Shown here piece by piece: positions 37,841 through 47,891 of a stretch of DNA of 64,000 nucleotides. This DNA is from Vibrio penaeicida (lineage in GTDB: Bacteria; Pseudomonadota; Gammaproteobacteria; Enterobacterales; Vibrionaceae), in NCBI RefSeq assembly GCF_002933855.1, contig NZ_BFAQ01000009.1, positions 70,172 to 134,171 on the forward strand, in the 5' to 3' direction. The notes below the pieces were generated by a model that was not told the DNA's origin, ran no database searches, and saw only the letters and a list, made by a program, of their open reading frames with translations. The translations under genes were made by a program, and so were the position numbers. Within the stretch, counting starts at the first letter, position 1; every line of letters starts with the position of its first letter.

Positions 37841-38296
37841 TTACAAGAAGTGGAACGTTGCTGTAACAGTAAACGAAGTAATATCGTTAAAGTTGTCGCC
37901 GCGGTTGAATGATTGCCACGAACCACCAAGAGACAAATTGTCGATGAGGAAGTATTCTGCCCCCACGCCGTACATCAGCCCAGTGCCATCTCCGCCATTA
38001 TCGCGATCCCATGAATGCAGGCCACCCTTGGCGTAAACATGAAGAGGACCAAAATCGATACTTGGTTTTGCTGCAACAAATAGTGAGCGAGTATCGTTTC
38101 CGTGGCTCCAGTATCCGCCTTCCAGACCTAAAATCGGCAATATGCCGGTACCCACGTGGAAACCATATGCCGTTTCTTTGTCGGTGCCGCTACCGAAGTC
38201 AGACTGACCGAAATTACCACCAGCATAGAAAAAAGAATCTGCGCTGGCTGTTGCCGCAATGCTCGCTAAACCTAGAGCCAACAATGTTTTTTTCAT
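37841..38296 (-). CDS. Small outer-membrane beta-barrel protein (copy 2)
   Basis: About 151 aa, with signal peptide MKKTLLALGLASIAATASA and C-terminal FTVTATFHFL typical of BAM-assembled barrels. ATG at 38296 has GAGGGA 6 nt upstream; the ATG two codons earlier is too close to that site. It is paralogous to its downstream neighbour, so a tandem duplication is likely. Each copy has its own terminator, so they can be expressed separately. Confidence 0.82.
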   Translation of the reverse strand: MKKTLLALGLASIAATASADSFFYAGGNFGQSDFGSGTDKETAYGFHVGTGILPILGLEGGYWSHGNDTRSLFVAAKPSIDFGPLHVYAKGGLHSWDRDNGGDGTGLMYGVGAEYFLIDNLSLGGSWQSFNRGDNFNDITSFTVTATFHFL

Positions 38297-38476
38297 TTCC
38301 ATTCCCTCAAATACATGATCAGAGAATAACGATTTATCCCCGGTGAATTGACGCAACACATTAAAACAACAGTCGTATTTACGTCAGCTTAATCATTGTC
38401 TTGCAAATAATAGACCAGAATTAGAATTTCTGATCAAAATCATACGCTACAGTCAAATATTGCTCTCACCATTAGA

Positions 38477-41400
38477 TCAACATTCTGAAATCGCGTTTTT
38501 CACTCGCTTGTCTGATACAGGGTATGGCGTACCAAGTTGCTGCGCAAAGAAGCTCACTCGCAACTCTTCAATCATCCAGCGGACTTCTTTTACGTTGTCT
38601 GGAACTGCAACCCCCTTAGGAATCTTGTTCAGCAGTTCTTTGTAGTCGTTCGTCACCGACTCAATCTTCAACATATGCAGTCGATCCTTATTCGGATCTA
38701 TCGGCAACTTCTCCATTCTGCGCTCTATCGCTTTCATGTAACGCAAAATATCGGGGAGCTTTTTCCAGCCACACTCGGTTGCAAAGCCTTTAAATATCAA
38801 ACCTTCTACTTGAGCTTTAATATCTGAAAGCGCAAAAGCCATCGTAAAATCAATTTTGCCTTTTAGCTTTTTGTTGATATTGAACGCCGTCGTCAGGATC
38901 GTTTCCACTTGCTGCGCAATATCCACCACGGTATCGTCTAGTTCTGCTCTTACATGCTCTTTAAGCGCATCAAACTTATCGGACTCCCAAACCAGGCCGC
39001 CCTGCTCTTCAATCAGCTTATCAACACCACAAGCAATGCAGTCATCAATCAGGTCTAACACCTTGCCGTATGGGTTGAAGTACAGACCAAGCTTTGACTT
39101 GTTAGGTAAATTGCTGTGTAAGTATTTAATCGGTGAAGGCACGTTGAGCAAGACCAAACGGCGCTGACCAGCACGCATTGCCGAGATTTGTTCTTGCTCG
39201 GTTTCAAACAGTTTGATTTCAACGCTGTCTTTTGAATCCACAATAGCGGGGAATGCTTTCACATCGTAACCACCTCGCTTCTGCTGGTAGACTTTTGGCA
39301 ACTCACCAAAGCTCCATGTACGCAGACCTTGTTGCTCAATATCGTCATCAGCAACTTTGGACAGGGTTTCCTGAACTTTGTCCTTCAAGCTTTCTTTCAG
39401 CTCGTGAAGATCGCGGTTCTCCTTTAACTTGCGATTTCGATGGTCAACCGCTCGGAATGTCACTTTTAAGTGATCTGGCACCTGCTCCAAGTTCCAATCA
39501 TCGCGTAACACCTCAACGCCCGTCATCCGTCGCAGCTCTTTTTCTAACGAATCGAGCAATGGCGCTTCCATTGCTGCGGCACGCGCTAAGAATGCATCGG
39601 CGTAGTTAGGAGCGGGGACGAAGTTTTTACGCAACGTTTTCGGCAACGCTTTAATTAAGCTAACAATCAATTCGTGTCTTAAACCAGGGATCTGCCAATC
39701 AAAGCCTGCTGGCTCAATTTGGTTCAGAATCGGCAGTGGAACATGAACGGTTACCCCATCGCTGTCTTCGCCCGGTTCAAACTGGTAGCTCAACTTAAGC
39801 TTTAGCCCATTTTGGTGCCAGAAATTTGGGTAATCCAAATCGGTGATATGGCTTGCATCGCCTTTGAACAGCATCTCTTTTTCAAAGTTAAGCAGTTCTT
39901 TATTTTCAGCCGACGCTTTTTTCCACCACGTATCGAAATGACGCCCCGACACAACCTCGGTTCCAACGCGCTGATCGTAAAAATCAAACAGCTCATCGTC
40001 ATCAACCAATATGTCTCGGCGGCGCGATTTGTGTTCCAGTTCTTCTACTTCTTGTAGCAGTTTTCGGTTTTGCTTGAAGAACGCGTGTTTCGTTTCCCAC
40101 TCACCTTCTACTAGTGCGCTTCGAATAAAGATCTCGCGGCTAATCACGCTGTCTATATTGCTGTAGTTCACCAAACGTTTTGGCACGATAGGCACGCCGT
40201 AAAGCATGACTTTTTCATGAGCCATTACTGCAGCACGTTTCTTCGACCAATGCGGTTCACTATAGCTGCGCTTGATCAGGTGTTTGGCTAATGGTTCAAT
40301 CCATTCGGGCTGAATCTTGGCGATAATGCGCCCCCAGAGCTTAGATGTTTCCACCAGCTCCGCCGACATGATCCACTTAGGCTGTTTTTTAAACAAACCC
40401 GATGCTGGGAAAATGTGGAATCGGGCATTACGCGCGCCTTGGTATTCGCTTTTTTCCTGATCTTTAACGCCAATATGAGAAAGCAAACCCACTAAAATAG
40501 CGCTGTGAACCGATTGGTAATTTCCAGGTTCGTCATTCAGTTTGAAATCCATTTCGCGCATGGCTTGATGGATTTGGAAGTACACATCTTGCCACTCACG
40601 CACTCGTAAATAGTTCAGGAAGTCTTGCTTACACTGTTTACGGAATTGATTGCCAGTTAAAGCCTTCTGCTGCTTTTGGATGTAATCCCAAAGATTCACA
40701 AACGTCAGAAAATCCGACTCTTCATGAAAGAAGCGACGATGTTTGTCATCAGACGACTGCTGTTTTTCCGACGGGCGTTCACGCGGGTCTTGAATCGATA
40801 AAGCAGAAGCAATAACCATCACTTCTTTCAAACAGCCATACTTAGGTGCTTCTAGGACCATTCGAGCCAAACGTGGATCGATAGGCAACCGAGCAAGTTG
40901 ACGACCAGACGCCGTTAAGCGCTTCTTGGGATCGTTAGCTTTGTCGTTTATCGCACCCAGTTCTTCAAGCAACCTTACACCGTCTTGAATGTTGCGTTTG
41001 TCTGGTGCTTCGACGAACGGGAATGCTTGAATATCACCTAACCCCAGCGCTGTCATTTGAAGGATAACAGACGCTAGATTCGTTCTTAGGATTTCCGGAT
41101 CGGTAAATTCAGGACGAGATTCAAAATCCTCCTCCGAATACAGGCGAATACAGATACCTTCTTCAACACGACCACATCGACCTTTACGCTGGTTTGCACT
41201 TGCTTGCGAAACCGGTTCGATAGGAAGCCTCTGTACCTTAGTTCGGTAACTGTATCGGCTAATACGCGCGGTGCCCGGGTCGATTACGTATTTAATACCC
41301 GGCACGGTTAATGATGTTTCTGCAACGTTGGTTGCTAGCACAATTCTGCGACCAGCATGAGGTTGAAATATCTTGTTCTGCTCACCTGCCGACAATCGCG

Positions 41401-42394
41401 CATACAAAGGAACAATTTCTGTATCGCGTAAATTACGCTTGCCTAACGCATCAGCCGTATCGCGAATTTCGCGCTCGCCGTTCATGAAGATCAGGATATC
41501 GCCCAACCCCTCATCACATAGCTCGTCTACGGCTTCAAATATGCCTTCAAGTTGGTCGCGATCGTTTTCATCATCGCCTGAAAGTGGACGATAACGCGTG
41601 TCTACCGGATACGTTCGTCCAGATACCTCGACAATAGGCGCACCACTGAAGTGGTTAGAAAAGCGTTCAGGGTCGATGGTCGCTGACGTGATAATCACTT
41701 TCAGATCAGGGCGACGCGGGAGCAATTCCTTAAGATAACCCAAGATAAAATCGATATTCAGGCTTCGCTCGTGCGCTTCATCGATAATGATGGTGTCATA
41801 TTGATTCAAGAATCGGTCATGCTGAATCTCTGCCAGCAAGATACCGTCTGTCATCAATTTAACTTGAGTATTATCGGAGATTTGATCGTTAAATCGAACC
41901 TTATACCCGACAAATTCTCCCAGCTTGGTTTCCATTTCTTCCGCGATTCGGTTTGCTACTGAGCGCGCAGCTAATCGCCTTGGCTGAGTGTGACCAATCA
42001 AACCGTATTTGCCACGACCAAGCTCTGCACAAATCTTAGGAAGCTGAGTGGTTTTGCCCGATCCCGTTTCACCCGCCACGATCACCACTTGGTTTTCTGC
42101 AATCGCTTTTGCAATCACGTCTTTCTTTTGGCTGACGGGCAGGATTTCTGGGTATTCGATTGTCGGTTGTTGCGAACATCTTTGCTGAACCGTCATCATG
42201 GACTTCGCAATATTAAGTGCGATGTCGTCTAACGCGGCGTTTCGTGATTCTTCTTTTTTGATTTTGCTGGCACCCTGAATTCGTCGGCTAAAACGAAAAC
42301 GGTCTTTAATCATGCATTCTTTTAATGCAGCTCTTAACTTAGATGGGCTGTTAGACGCATGATTTGCGGCAGCATTTTGCTGTGACGAGGTCAA
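38477..42394 (-). CDS. hrpA: ATP-dependent RNA helicase HrpA
   Basis: A 1305-aa protein, the usual length for HrpA. It has the Walker A motif GETGSGKTTQLPK, the DEAH box (IIDEAHERSLNIDF), TSATIDPERF, the motif VI region SQASANQRKGRCGR, and the long C-terminal region of bacterial HrpA. In E. coli HrpA acts in fimbrial mRNA processing and in rescue of stalled ribosomes. It is monocistronic here, divergent from the YgjV-like gene, and looks intact. Confidence 0.96.
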   Translation of the reverse strand: MTSSQQNAAANHASNSPSKLRAALKECMIKDRFRFSRRIQGASKIKKEESRNAALDDIALNIAKSMMTVQQRCSQQPTIEYPEILPVSQKKDVIAKAIAENQVVIVAGETGSGKTTQLPKICAELGRGKYGLIGHTQPRRLAARSVANRIAEEMETKLGEFVGYKVRFNDQISDNTQVKLMTDGILLAEIQHDRFLNQYDTIIIDEAHERSLNIDFILGYLKELLPRRPDLKVIITSATIDPERFSNHFSGAPIVEVSGRTYPVDTRYRPLSGDDENDRDQLEGIFEAVDELCDEGLGDILIFMNGEREIRDTADALGKRNLRDTEIVPLYARLSAGEQNKIFQPHAGRRIVLATNVAETSLTVPGIKYVIDPGTARISRYSYRTKVQRLPIEPVSQASANQRKGRCGRVEEGICIRLYSEEDFESRPEFTDPEILRTNLASVILQMTALGLGDIQAFPFVEAPDKRNIQDGVRLLEELGAINDKANDPKKRLTASGRQLARLPIDPRLARMVLEAPKYGCLKEVMVIASALSIQDPRERPSEKQQSSDDKHRRFFHEESDFLTFVNLWDYIQKQQKALTGNQFRKQCKQDFLNYLRVREWQDVYFQIHQAMREMDFKLNDEPGNYQSVHSAILVGLLSHIGVKDQEKSEYQGARNARFHIFPASGLFKKQPKWIMSAELVETSKLWGRIIAKIQPEWIEPLAKHLIKRSYSEPHWSKKRAAVMAHEKVMLYGVPIVPKRLVNYSNIDSVISREIFIRSALVEGEWETKHAFFKQNRKLLQEVEELEHKSRRRDILVDDDELFDFYDQRVGTEVVSGRHFDTWWKKASAENKELLNFEKEMLFKGDASHITDLDYPNFWHQNGLKLKLSYQFEPGEDSDGVTVHVPLPILNQIEPAGFDWQIPGLRHELIVSLIKALPKTLRKNFVPAPNYADAFLARAAAMEAPLLDSLEKELRRMTGVEVLRDDWNLEQVPDHLKVTFRAVDHRNRKLKENRDLHELKESLKDKVQETLSKVADDDIEQQGLRTWSFGELPKVYQQKRGGYDVKAFPAIVDSKDSVEIKLFETEQEQISAMRAGQRRLVLLNVPSPIKYLHSNLPNKSKLGLYFNPYGKVLDLIDDCIACGVDKLIEEQGGLVWESDKFDALKEHVRAELDDTVVDIAQQVETILTTAFNINKKLKGKIDFTMAFALSDIKAQVEGLIFKGFATECGWKKLPDILRYMKAIERRMEKLPIDPNKDRLHMLKIESVTNDYKELLNKIPKGVAVPDNVKEVRWMIEELRVSFFAQQLGTPYPVSDKRVKNAISEC

Positions 42395-42575
42395 AGCGAT
42401 ACCTTCTTTATTTATTGTCTTTCAAAACTGGCGCGATTGTATCACATGAGCAAGACAATGCTCCAAATCCAAAAGCACGACAGAAATAACTGCGTAACAA
42501 TCTAAGAAATATGCGATTGACCAATCAATCATTAAGCTGATAGTTTTGCTAACAAATTACGCAAAAGGACTGCTC

Positions 42576-43079
42576 ATGTCTGCTTTCATGTTGTCTCAGG
42601 TATTGGTGGGTTTTGCCATTGTTTTTGACCTGATGTCATTTCAATTCAAAGAGCGAAAAAAAATTGTTGGCTGTCTGTTCTGCGCTGGTGTCTTGATTTC
42701 TAGCCATTTCATATTGCTAGAACAGTGGACTGCCGCAAGCTTGATGCTTATTGCCACCATTCGGTATCTCAGCAGTATTTTCTCTACGTCTTCAAAATTG
42801 ATGATCTTTTTCTGCGGCACATCTGCTATTGCTACTGTCGTTACCTTCTCTGGAATAACAAGTATTCTCAGCTGTTTAGGGTCTATGTTTCAAACCGTTG
42901 CTGCATTCAATAAAGACGACAAAAAGCTAAGAGAATTGATGCTCATTGGTACCAGTTTTTGGCTGATACATAATTACGTTGTTGGTTCTCCTACCGCTGT
43001 TTTGATGGAGGTGCTTTTTATCAGCAGTAACCTTATTGGGTATTATCGTCATTACTACAAAAACTGCGCCACTACGTAA
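42576..43079 (+). CDS. YgjV-like inner-membrane protein
   Basis: About 167 aa with five or six hydrophobic helices and short loops, e.g. VLVGFAIVFDLMSFQFKERKKI near the start and LIGYYRHYYK near the end. This matches the YgjV-type small membrane protein family, whose role is unknown. ATG at 42576 is preceded by AAGGA; the in-frame TTG 30 nt upstream has no such site. Its stop codon directly abuts that of the convergent gene on the other strand. Confidence 0.72.
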   Translation: MSAFMLSQVLVGFAIVFDLMSFQFKERKKIVGCLFCAGVLISSHFILLEQWTAASLMLIATIRYLSSIFSTSSKLMIFFCGTSAIATVVTFSGITSILSCLGSMFQTVAAFNKDDKKLRELMLIGTSFWLIHNYVVGSPTAVLMEVLFISSNLIGYYRHYYKNCATT

Positions 43080-43547
43080 CTAATACCTTGGAATCGGTAA
43101 CAAATCGGGTTCAACAAATTCCGCCCTTGCACGAGCAGAAAATAGGGTCTCTTTTTTGTAATGCGTCATCATAATTTCGGTGTCTAGAAGCGCCGGATTA
43201 CGCTCGATAAACTCATCCGCCGTCGTGCATTTTTCCGTTTTATTCATGAAGTGATTGACTGCTAAAAGCCACGCTTTGGTTAACGTCTCGTGATATTTCC
43301 CTGATGGTTCAATGCCGTTGTATTTCAATAAGCTGTTCAATGTTTCTCGTACTTTGATTACCGCTTCTTCTAAGCTGTACTGTGCTAAATATAGATACGC
43401 CAACCTAATATGCGATTTGTGGTCAAATTCCGAAATAGGAAATAAACACTGCTCTACACGTTCGCAAAACATCCTGTCTTCGTTGGAAACACCCAGTCTA
43501 TACACCATTTCTTCTTGAGTTGTTTGCTTAGTTGTACCCTGATTCAT
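43080..43547 (-). CDS. Conserved hypothetical protein
   Basis: About 155 aa, soluble, with no signal peptide or membrane helix. Recognisable blocks are FDHKSHIRLAYLYL, KYHETLTKAWLLAVNHFM and NPALLDTEIM. The His-rich arrangement (H-K-S-H and K-Y-H-E-T) suggests a possible metal site in an alpha-helical protein, but I do not know its function. ATG at 43547 with AAGGGG upstream is preferred over an in-frame TTG 18 nt earlier. It is divergent from azoR. Confidence 0.75.
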   Translation of the reverse strand: MNQGTTKQTTQEEMVYRLGVSNEDRMFCERVEQCLFPISEFDHKSHIRLAYLYLAQYSLEEAVIKVRETLNSLLKYNGIEPSGKYHETLTKAWLLAVNHFMNKTEKCTTADEFIERNPALLDTEIMMTHYKKETLFSARARAEFVEPDLLPIPRY

Positions 43548-43788
43548 TGTTAACCCCTTATTCAAACTCCAATAATTTGACCGTATTAAGCCGTCGGAAA
43601 GTAAGGATGAACCCTAACCCTGTAGTCGGGTCAAATGCGATTTGAACAATGAAACATCTCGCGCCAAACTCCTTCAAAAAAATTGAACGACTTCATCGTT
43701 AATGCAGGATTATCTTAGCCTTAGCAATCTCCTAAAGTGTGCTTATTCCAGTTACCTAAAACGAAAATAGATAAACAAAGGACATAAA

Positions 43789-44373
43789 ATGGCTCAAGTA
43801 CTGATTCTTAAATCAAGCATTCTAGGCGCTCACTCTCAATCAAATGCGCTGATTGACGTTATCGCAAAAAACGCAACTGAAACAAATGTGGTTATTCGCG
43901 ACTTGGCGGAAAACCCGTTACCCATTCTCGATCACAATGTATTAGCGGCGTTTGGTGGAGGCGAAGACTTAACGGAAGAACAACAAAACATCTTGTCGAC
44001 CTCGAACCAGTTAATTGAAGAGATTAAACAAGCAGACAAATTGATCATCGCTGCGCCAATGTACAACTTTACTGTACCTACTCAGCTTAAAAACTGGATT
44101 GACCTGATTGCTCGTGCTGGTGTGACGTTCCAATACTCTGAAAATGGACCTGAAGGTTTGCTGACCAATGTGAAAGAAACCACTGTTATCACGACTCGCG
44201 GCGGTGTTCACAAAGATACAGAAAACGACATCGTCACCAGCTACCTAAAAACCACGCTCGGATTTGTAGGCATCCATAACGTGAACTTTGTTTATGCCGA
44301 AGCGCTAAGCATGGGTGAAGAACTCGCTAGCAAAGAGTTAACTAACGCGAAAGAGCAACTTCCAACATTGTAA
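43789..44373 (+). CDS. azoR: FMN-dependent NADH-azoreductase AzoR
   Basis: A 194-aa flavodoxin-like quinone/azo reductase, close to E. coli AzoR (about 200 aa). The N-terminal SSILGAHSQSN segment matches the FMN phosphate loop, and PMYNFTVPTQLKNWID with TTRGGVH are signature segments around the flavin. It reduces quinones and azo compounds with NADH by two-electron steps and protects against thiol and quinone stress. AAAGGA precedes the ATG and a strong terminator follows, so it is probably monocistronic. Confidence 0.93.
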   Translation: MAQVLILKSSILGAHSQSNALIDVIAKNATETNVVIRDLAENPLPILDHNVLAAFGGGEDLTEEQQNILSTSNQLIEEIKQADKLIIAAPMYNFTVPTQLKNWIDLIARAGVTFQYSENGPEGLLTNVKETTVITTRGGVHKDTENDIVTSYLKTTLGFVGIHNVNFVYAEALSMGEELASKELTNAKEQLPTL

Positions 44374-44419
44374 TCCCCTATCTCCACCGACATTAGTTCC
44401 ATTAATAAACCTTGTCTTT

Positions 44420-44445
44420 GCCCACTTTCAAGTGGGCTTTTTTTA
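44420..44445 (+). terminator. Rho-independent terminator of azoR
   Basis: GCCCACTT and AAGTGGGC form a tight stem followed by TTTTTTT, 46 nt after the azoR stop. Confidence 0.85.
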
Positions 44446-44567
44446 TCGTTCTTAACCCACAATTAAGCCATCCCAAAGTAACTTCACTTTCAGATACTAC
44501 AAAATGTATTTTTCACCCGAGTCGCTACCTCTGTTCTTTTCTCGTTTCACTGCTTAGGGTCATGGAT

Positions 44568-45584
44568 ATGAGCTTCACCAAACAAGACATAGAAACCATA
44601 GAGAGCACTCTCTTCCCATTTAACGACAACAACGAATTGGCGGTCGCGAAAATAGCGCACGGTCACGTCGATTTTTATGGTGCTAAGAAGCAAAATGGTT
44701 CGGTAGTGCCCGCAATTAATCAAAATTCCGTCTTCGAAATAGGCTCTATCTCCAAGGTTCTTACCAGTTATCTACTATGTGACATGGCGTTAAAAAGTGA
44801 CATTCAGATTGATGACGCAATAAATACGATTGTTCCTGTCCCATTTAAAAATGATACGGTTATTACCTATAAAGCGCTCGCTTCCCACACATCTGGATTA
44901 CCAAGGTTACCGCCCGGCTTGCTTTGGAGCGCTCTGTTTAAAAATCGTCAAGATCCGTACAAAGAGTATCAAGAACCTCAACTGCTGAATTACCTTGAGC
45001 ATAAGCTTAAACTCAGAACAAAGAGTAAGCCCCTCTACTCAAACCTTGGAGCCGGTCTTTTGGGGTACGCCTTATCTCGCGTCGCAAAAACCTCTTATGA
45101 AGAGCTGCTTCAAAGAACGTTGTTTGAACCGCTTAAAATGACGCGTTCTAGCACTGATTTGGTTGCTTTGAAATCGTGGCTGGTTCAAGGGTTAGATGGG
45201 AAGGGGCGACCGGTTTCAAACTGGGATCTTGGCATTCTTTCTGGCGCTGGTGCGGTTCTTTCCACTGTCGAAGACCTCTCGACTTTTGTGCTTTCTTGTT
45301 TTGATCCAAACAACGCGGTTTTTCAGTTACAAAAACAACCTGTTTTTAAACACGCTCACATGACCCATGCACTAGGGTGGATTGTATTGAATTTGCAAGG
45401 TAAAGGAGAACACTTCTATTTCCATAATGGAGGAACAGGCGGATACAGCTCGTGCATGTTACTGGATACTCAAAATAACGTGGGTTTTGTAGCGCTTTCT
45501 AACATTACAGGAATGTCGAAATTTAAGGAGCCTGCTATGGATAAGCTGGTTTTTGATTTAATGGAAGACGCAATCTCTCAGTAG
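44568..45584 (+). CDS. Serine beta-lactamase-family hydrolase (class C-like)
   Basis: About 338 aa. It carries the three active-site motifs of the AmpC/esterase fold: S60-I-S-K63, Y157-S-N159 and a HNGGTGG segment starting at H286 in place of KTG. Members are beta-lactamases, DD-peptidases or esterases. With the start chosen here (ATG 44568, AGGG 8 nt upstream; ATG 44562 is the alternative) there is no signal peptide, so a cytoplasmic esterase or peptidase role is more likely than antibiotic resistance. The longer reading frame to 44412 adds 50 residues that overlap the azoR terminator and are unlikely to be translated. Confidence 0.8.
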   Translation: MSFTKQDIETIESTLFPFNDNNELAVAKIAHGHVDFYGAKKQNGSVVPAINQNSVFEIGSISKVLTSYLLCDMALKSDIQIDDAINTIVPVPFKNDTVITYKALASHTSGLPRLPPGLLWSALFKNRQDPYKEYQEPQLLNYLEHKLKLRTKSKPLYSNLGAGLLGYALSRVAKTSYEELLQRTLFEPLKMTRSSTDLVALKSWLVQGLDGKGRPVSNWDLGILSGAGAVLSTVEDLSTFVLSCFDPNNAVFQLQKQPVFKHAHMTHALGWIVLNLQGKGEHFYFHNGGTGGYSSCMLLDTQNNVGFVALSNITGMSKFKEPAMDKLVFDLMEDAISQ

Positions 45585-45593
45585 CAACTTAAT

Positions 45594-45630
45594 AAAAAGG
45601 TAAGGGAAAACAAGTTCGCCTTACCTTTTT
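45594..45630. terminator. Bidirectional terminator between convergent genes
   Basis: AAAAAGGTAAGG and CCTTACCTTTTT pair perfectly around a 13-nt loop, giving U-runs on both strands. It serves the hydrolase gene on the left and the end of the sugar operon on the right. Confidence 0.88.
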
Positions 45631-45663
45631 GCCTAAGCCAAAGTAATGTTACAACACTAGTCT

Positions 45664-46368
45664 TCACTTCGTGGATTGACCATAGTAGGCATTTTTTCCG
45701 TGTTTTCTTAAATAGTGTTTGTCTAAAAGTGGCTTTTGCATCGAACTGAGTTGCGGCGTTAGCTGACGAGAAAATAACCCCATGTATGCGACTTCTTCTA
45801 ACACAACCGCATTATGAACGGCACTGTTTGCGTCTTTTCCCCAAACGAAAGGCGCATGAGCATTCACCAATACCGCTGGCATTTGGTTCGGGTTAAGTTG
45901 ACGGTTTTTAAACGTTTCAATGATGACCTCCCCTGTCTCCCACTCATAATCACGCTTTATTTCTTCTTCAGACATCTTACGTGTGCAAGGGATTGAACCA
46001 TAAAAATAATCTGCATGAGTCGTGCCCCAAGCCGGAATATCAAGACCGGCTTGAGACCAAATGGTGGCATGACGCGAATGAGTATGTACGACTCCACCGA
46101 TATCAGAAAAAGCGCGGTACAAGCACAGATGTGTGGGTGTATCCGATGATGGATTCTTGTCGCCTTCAACCACGGCTCCCGTTTCCAAATCGACGATCAC
46201 CATGTCATTGGCTTTCATCACGTTATACTCAACCCCTGAAGGTTTAATCGCGATCACACTAAGCTGACGATCAACGGCACTCACGTTTCCCCACGTAAAC
46301 GTCACGAGTCCGTGTTTCGGGAGTGCCAGATTAGCTTCAAGGACTTCCTCTTTTAATGCTTTATACAT
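45664..46368 (-). CDS. ulaF: L-ribulose-5-phosphate 4-epimerase
   Basis: A 234-aa AraD-family enzyme making D-xylulose 5-phosphate, the last step into the pentose phosphate pathway. It shows [15 protein letters not shown] at the N-terminus, the zinc ligands in [16 protein letters not shown], the [10 protein letters not shown] segment and a later [11 protein letters not shown]is. Length and sequence fit UlaF/SgbE. Its start overlaps ulaE by 8 nt and has AAGGAGG upstream, so it is translationally coupled. It is the last gene of the operon. AraD itself is the alternative, but the neighbours favour UlaF. Confidence 0.93.
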   Translation of the reverse strand: MYKALKEEVLEANLALPKHGLVTFTWGNVSAVDRQLSVIAIKPSGVEYNVMKANDMVIVDLETGAVVEGDKNPSSDTPTHLCLYRAFSDIGGVVHTHSRHATIWSQAGLDIPAWGTTHADYFYGSIPCTRKMSEEEIKRDYEWETGEVIIETFKNRQLNPNQMPAVLVNAHAPFVWGKDANSAVHNAVVLEEVAYMGLFSRQLTPQLSSMQKPLLDKHYLRKHGKNAYYGQSTK

Positions 46369-47239
46369 TCCATCCTCCTTGCACCATTTTGTCTTCTATC
46401 CAGCGCCGAGCACTGATTAACTCGCTCACTGGCTCATCGGCTTTTTCTGTCCACATTTCGATCAAAAAGCTGCCTCGATAATTCAAGCGTTTTAGCGTCT
46501 TGAATACTTCAACAAAATCAACGCAACCCTCTCCAAAAGGAATGTCCCTAAATTGACCCACGCATGTATCGGTCACTGCAAGCGTATCTTTAAGATGTAA
46601 CGCGGCTATCTGATTCATACCCAATTCCAGTTCCGCATTCACATCATTTCCCCAAGCCGAGAGATTTCCAACGTCGGGATAAACTGTGAACCATGGTGAG
46701 TCGATTTTCTCTTGCCACGCTTTCCACTTAGTGATTGAACTCATGAATGGGGTATCCATAATTTCAACCGACAGCATCACTTGGGATTTTGCAGCCAAAT
46801 CGACCGCCCACTTTAGCCCTTCCTCAAAATGAGCGAGTGTGCTCTCATCTTGTGTTTCATAGTAAACGTCGTAACCCGCTAGCTGTATGGTTCTTATTCC
46901 CAAATCTTGGGCAAGCACAATGGCTTTTTCCATAATGGAGTAAGCTTGCTGGCGAACGTCTGAATCGTGGCTTCCGAAGGGAAAGCGGCGGTGCCCTGAT
47001 AAGCACATAGACGGAATACGAATACCGCTTTCAATTATCGCGCTCGCCAGCGCTTTACGTTCTTGCTTTGTCCAGTCTAGGCGTGCGAGCCTTTCGTCCG
47101 TTTCATCAACCGACATTTCAACAAAATCAAAACCACAGGATTTTGCTAAAGCCAACCGTTCTGGCCAAGTCAATTGCGCTGGCAAAGCTTTTTCGTATAT
47201 GCCGATTGGGTGGGTGCGTGAGGAGTCAACGTATGTCAT
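46361..47239 (-). CDS. ulaE: L-ribulose-5-phosphate 3-epimerase (L-xylulose-5-P to L-ribulose-5-P)
   Basis: A 292-aa TIM-barrel sugar-phosphate epimerase of the UlaE/SgbU type. [17 protein letters not shown] near residue 36, [13 protein letters not shown] and [12 protein letters not shown] are signature segments; VEIMDTPFM carries a likely metal-binding Glu. It starts one nucleotide after the ulaD stop with GGAG 8 nt before ATG. It converts the decarboxylation product for UlaF. Confidence 0.94.
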   Translation of the reverse strand: MTYVDSSRTHPIGIYEKALPAQLTWPERLALAKSCGFDFVEMSVDETDERLARLDWTKQERKALASAIIESGIRIPSMCLSGHRRFPFGSHDSDVRQQAYSIMEKAIVLAQDLGIRTIQLAGYDVYYETQDESTLAHFEEGLKWAVDLAAKSQVMLSVEIMDTPFMSSITKWKAWQEKIDSPWFTVYPDVGNLSAWGNDVNAELELGMNQIAALHLKDTLAVTDTCVGQFRDIPFGEGCVDFVEVFKTLKRLNYRGSFLIEMWTEKADEPVSELISARRWIEDKMVQGGWNV

Positions 47240-47240
47240 G

Positions 47241-47891
47241 CTATTTTCTCCAGAGTGAATTCAATGTTTCTTTGAATGAAATGGCGGCCTTTTGCGGATC
47301 AGGAGCAGACAACAGTGCTCGACCAGCAATGAAAGTATCAATGGGTAGATGTTGGAATATGGGTAATAGCTCTGGAGTAATCCCTCCGGTCACTGACATG
47401 TTAAACCCCATATCACACATACGTTGCAACCAATCTAAATCCTCTTGGTGCCAAGTTTGCCCCTTTGCTTGAGCATCTCTTCCACGGTGATAAATCGCCT
47501 GGGTAATACCCAGTTTTCGCCATTCATGAGCTTGCTCAAAGGTCCACTCTCCAAACAATTCAATTTGGATGTCTCCGCCATACTCTTTTGCAACTTCTAA
47601 TGCGCTTTCCATCGTGGCTAAAGGCGCTGCGCATATTACCGTCAGTAACGTTCCGCCCGACTTAAACGCCATCTCGCCTAAATCTCGTCCTGCATCGGCA
47701 AGCTTCATATCAACAACCAATGGTTTGTCCGGATGTTGCGATCGCAGCGAACGGACAACGGACATCCCTTCGGCAAAACAAATTAGGGTTCCTGCCTCTA
47801 GCACATCTACCACGGGTGCCAACGTTTTGGCTGCACTCAACGCTTCGGCTTCGGTTGTCACATCGAGTGCGACTTGTAATTTAGGGATCAC
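47241..47891 (-). CDS. ulaD: 3-keto-L-gulonate-6-phosphate decarboxylase
   Basis: A 216-aa enzyme of the orotidine-decarboxylase superfamily; 216 aa is also the E. coli UlaD length. I place the start at GTG 47891, where AAGGAG lies 7 nt upstream and GTGA overlaps the kinase stop; a longer reading frame to 47978 would add 29 residues with no family match. The catalytic strand reads VVDMKLADAG, with Lys and Asp in the usual places, and YHRGRDAQ supplies the His-Arg pair. It produces L-xylulose 5-phosphate and CO2, and needs Mg2+ in known members. Confidence 0.94.
   Translation of the reverse strand: MIPKLQVALDVTTEAEALSAAKTLAPVVDVLEAGTLICFAEGMSVVRSLRSQHPDKPLVVDMKLADAGRDLGEMAFKSGGTLLTVICAAPLATMESALEVAKEYGGDIQIELFGEWTFEQAHEWRKLGITQAIYHRGRDAQAKGQTWHQEDLDWLQRMCDMGFNMSVTGGITPELLPIFQHLPIDTFIAGRALLSAPDPQKAAISFKETLNSLWRK

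Noticed and set aside
44412..44567. N-terminal extension of the beta-lactamase-family gene
   Set aside because: The extra 52 codons run across the azoR terminator and do not form a signal peptide; the Shine-Dalgarno supports the later start.
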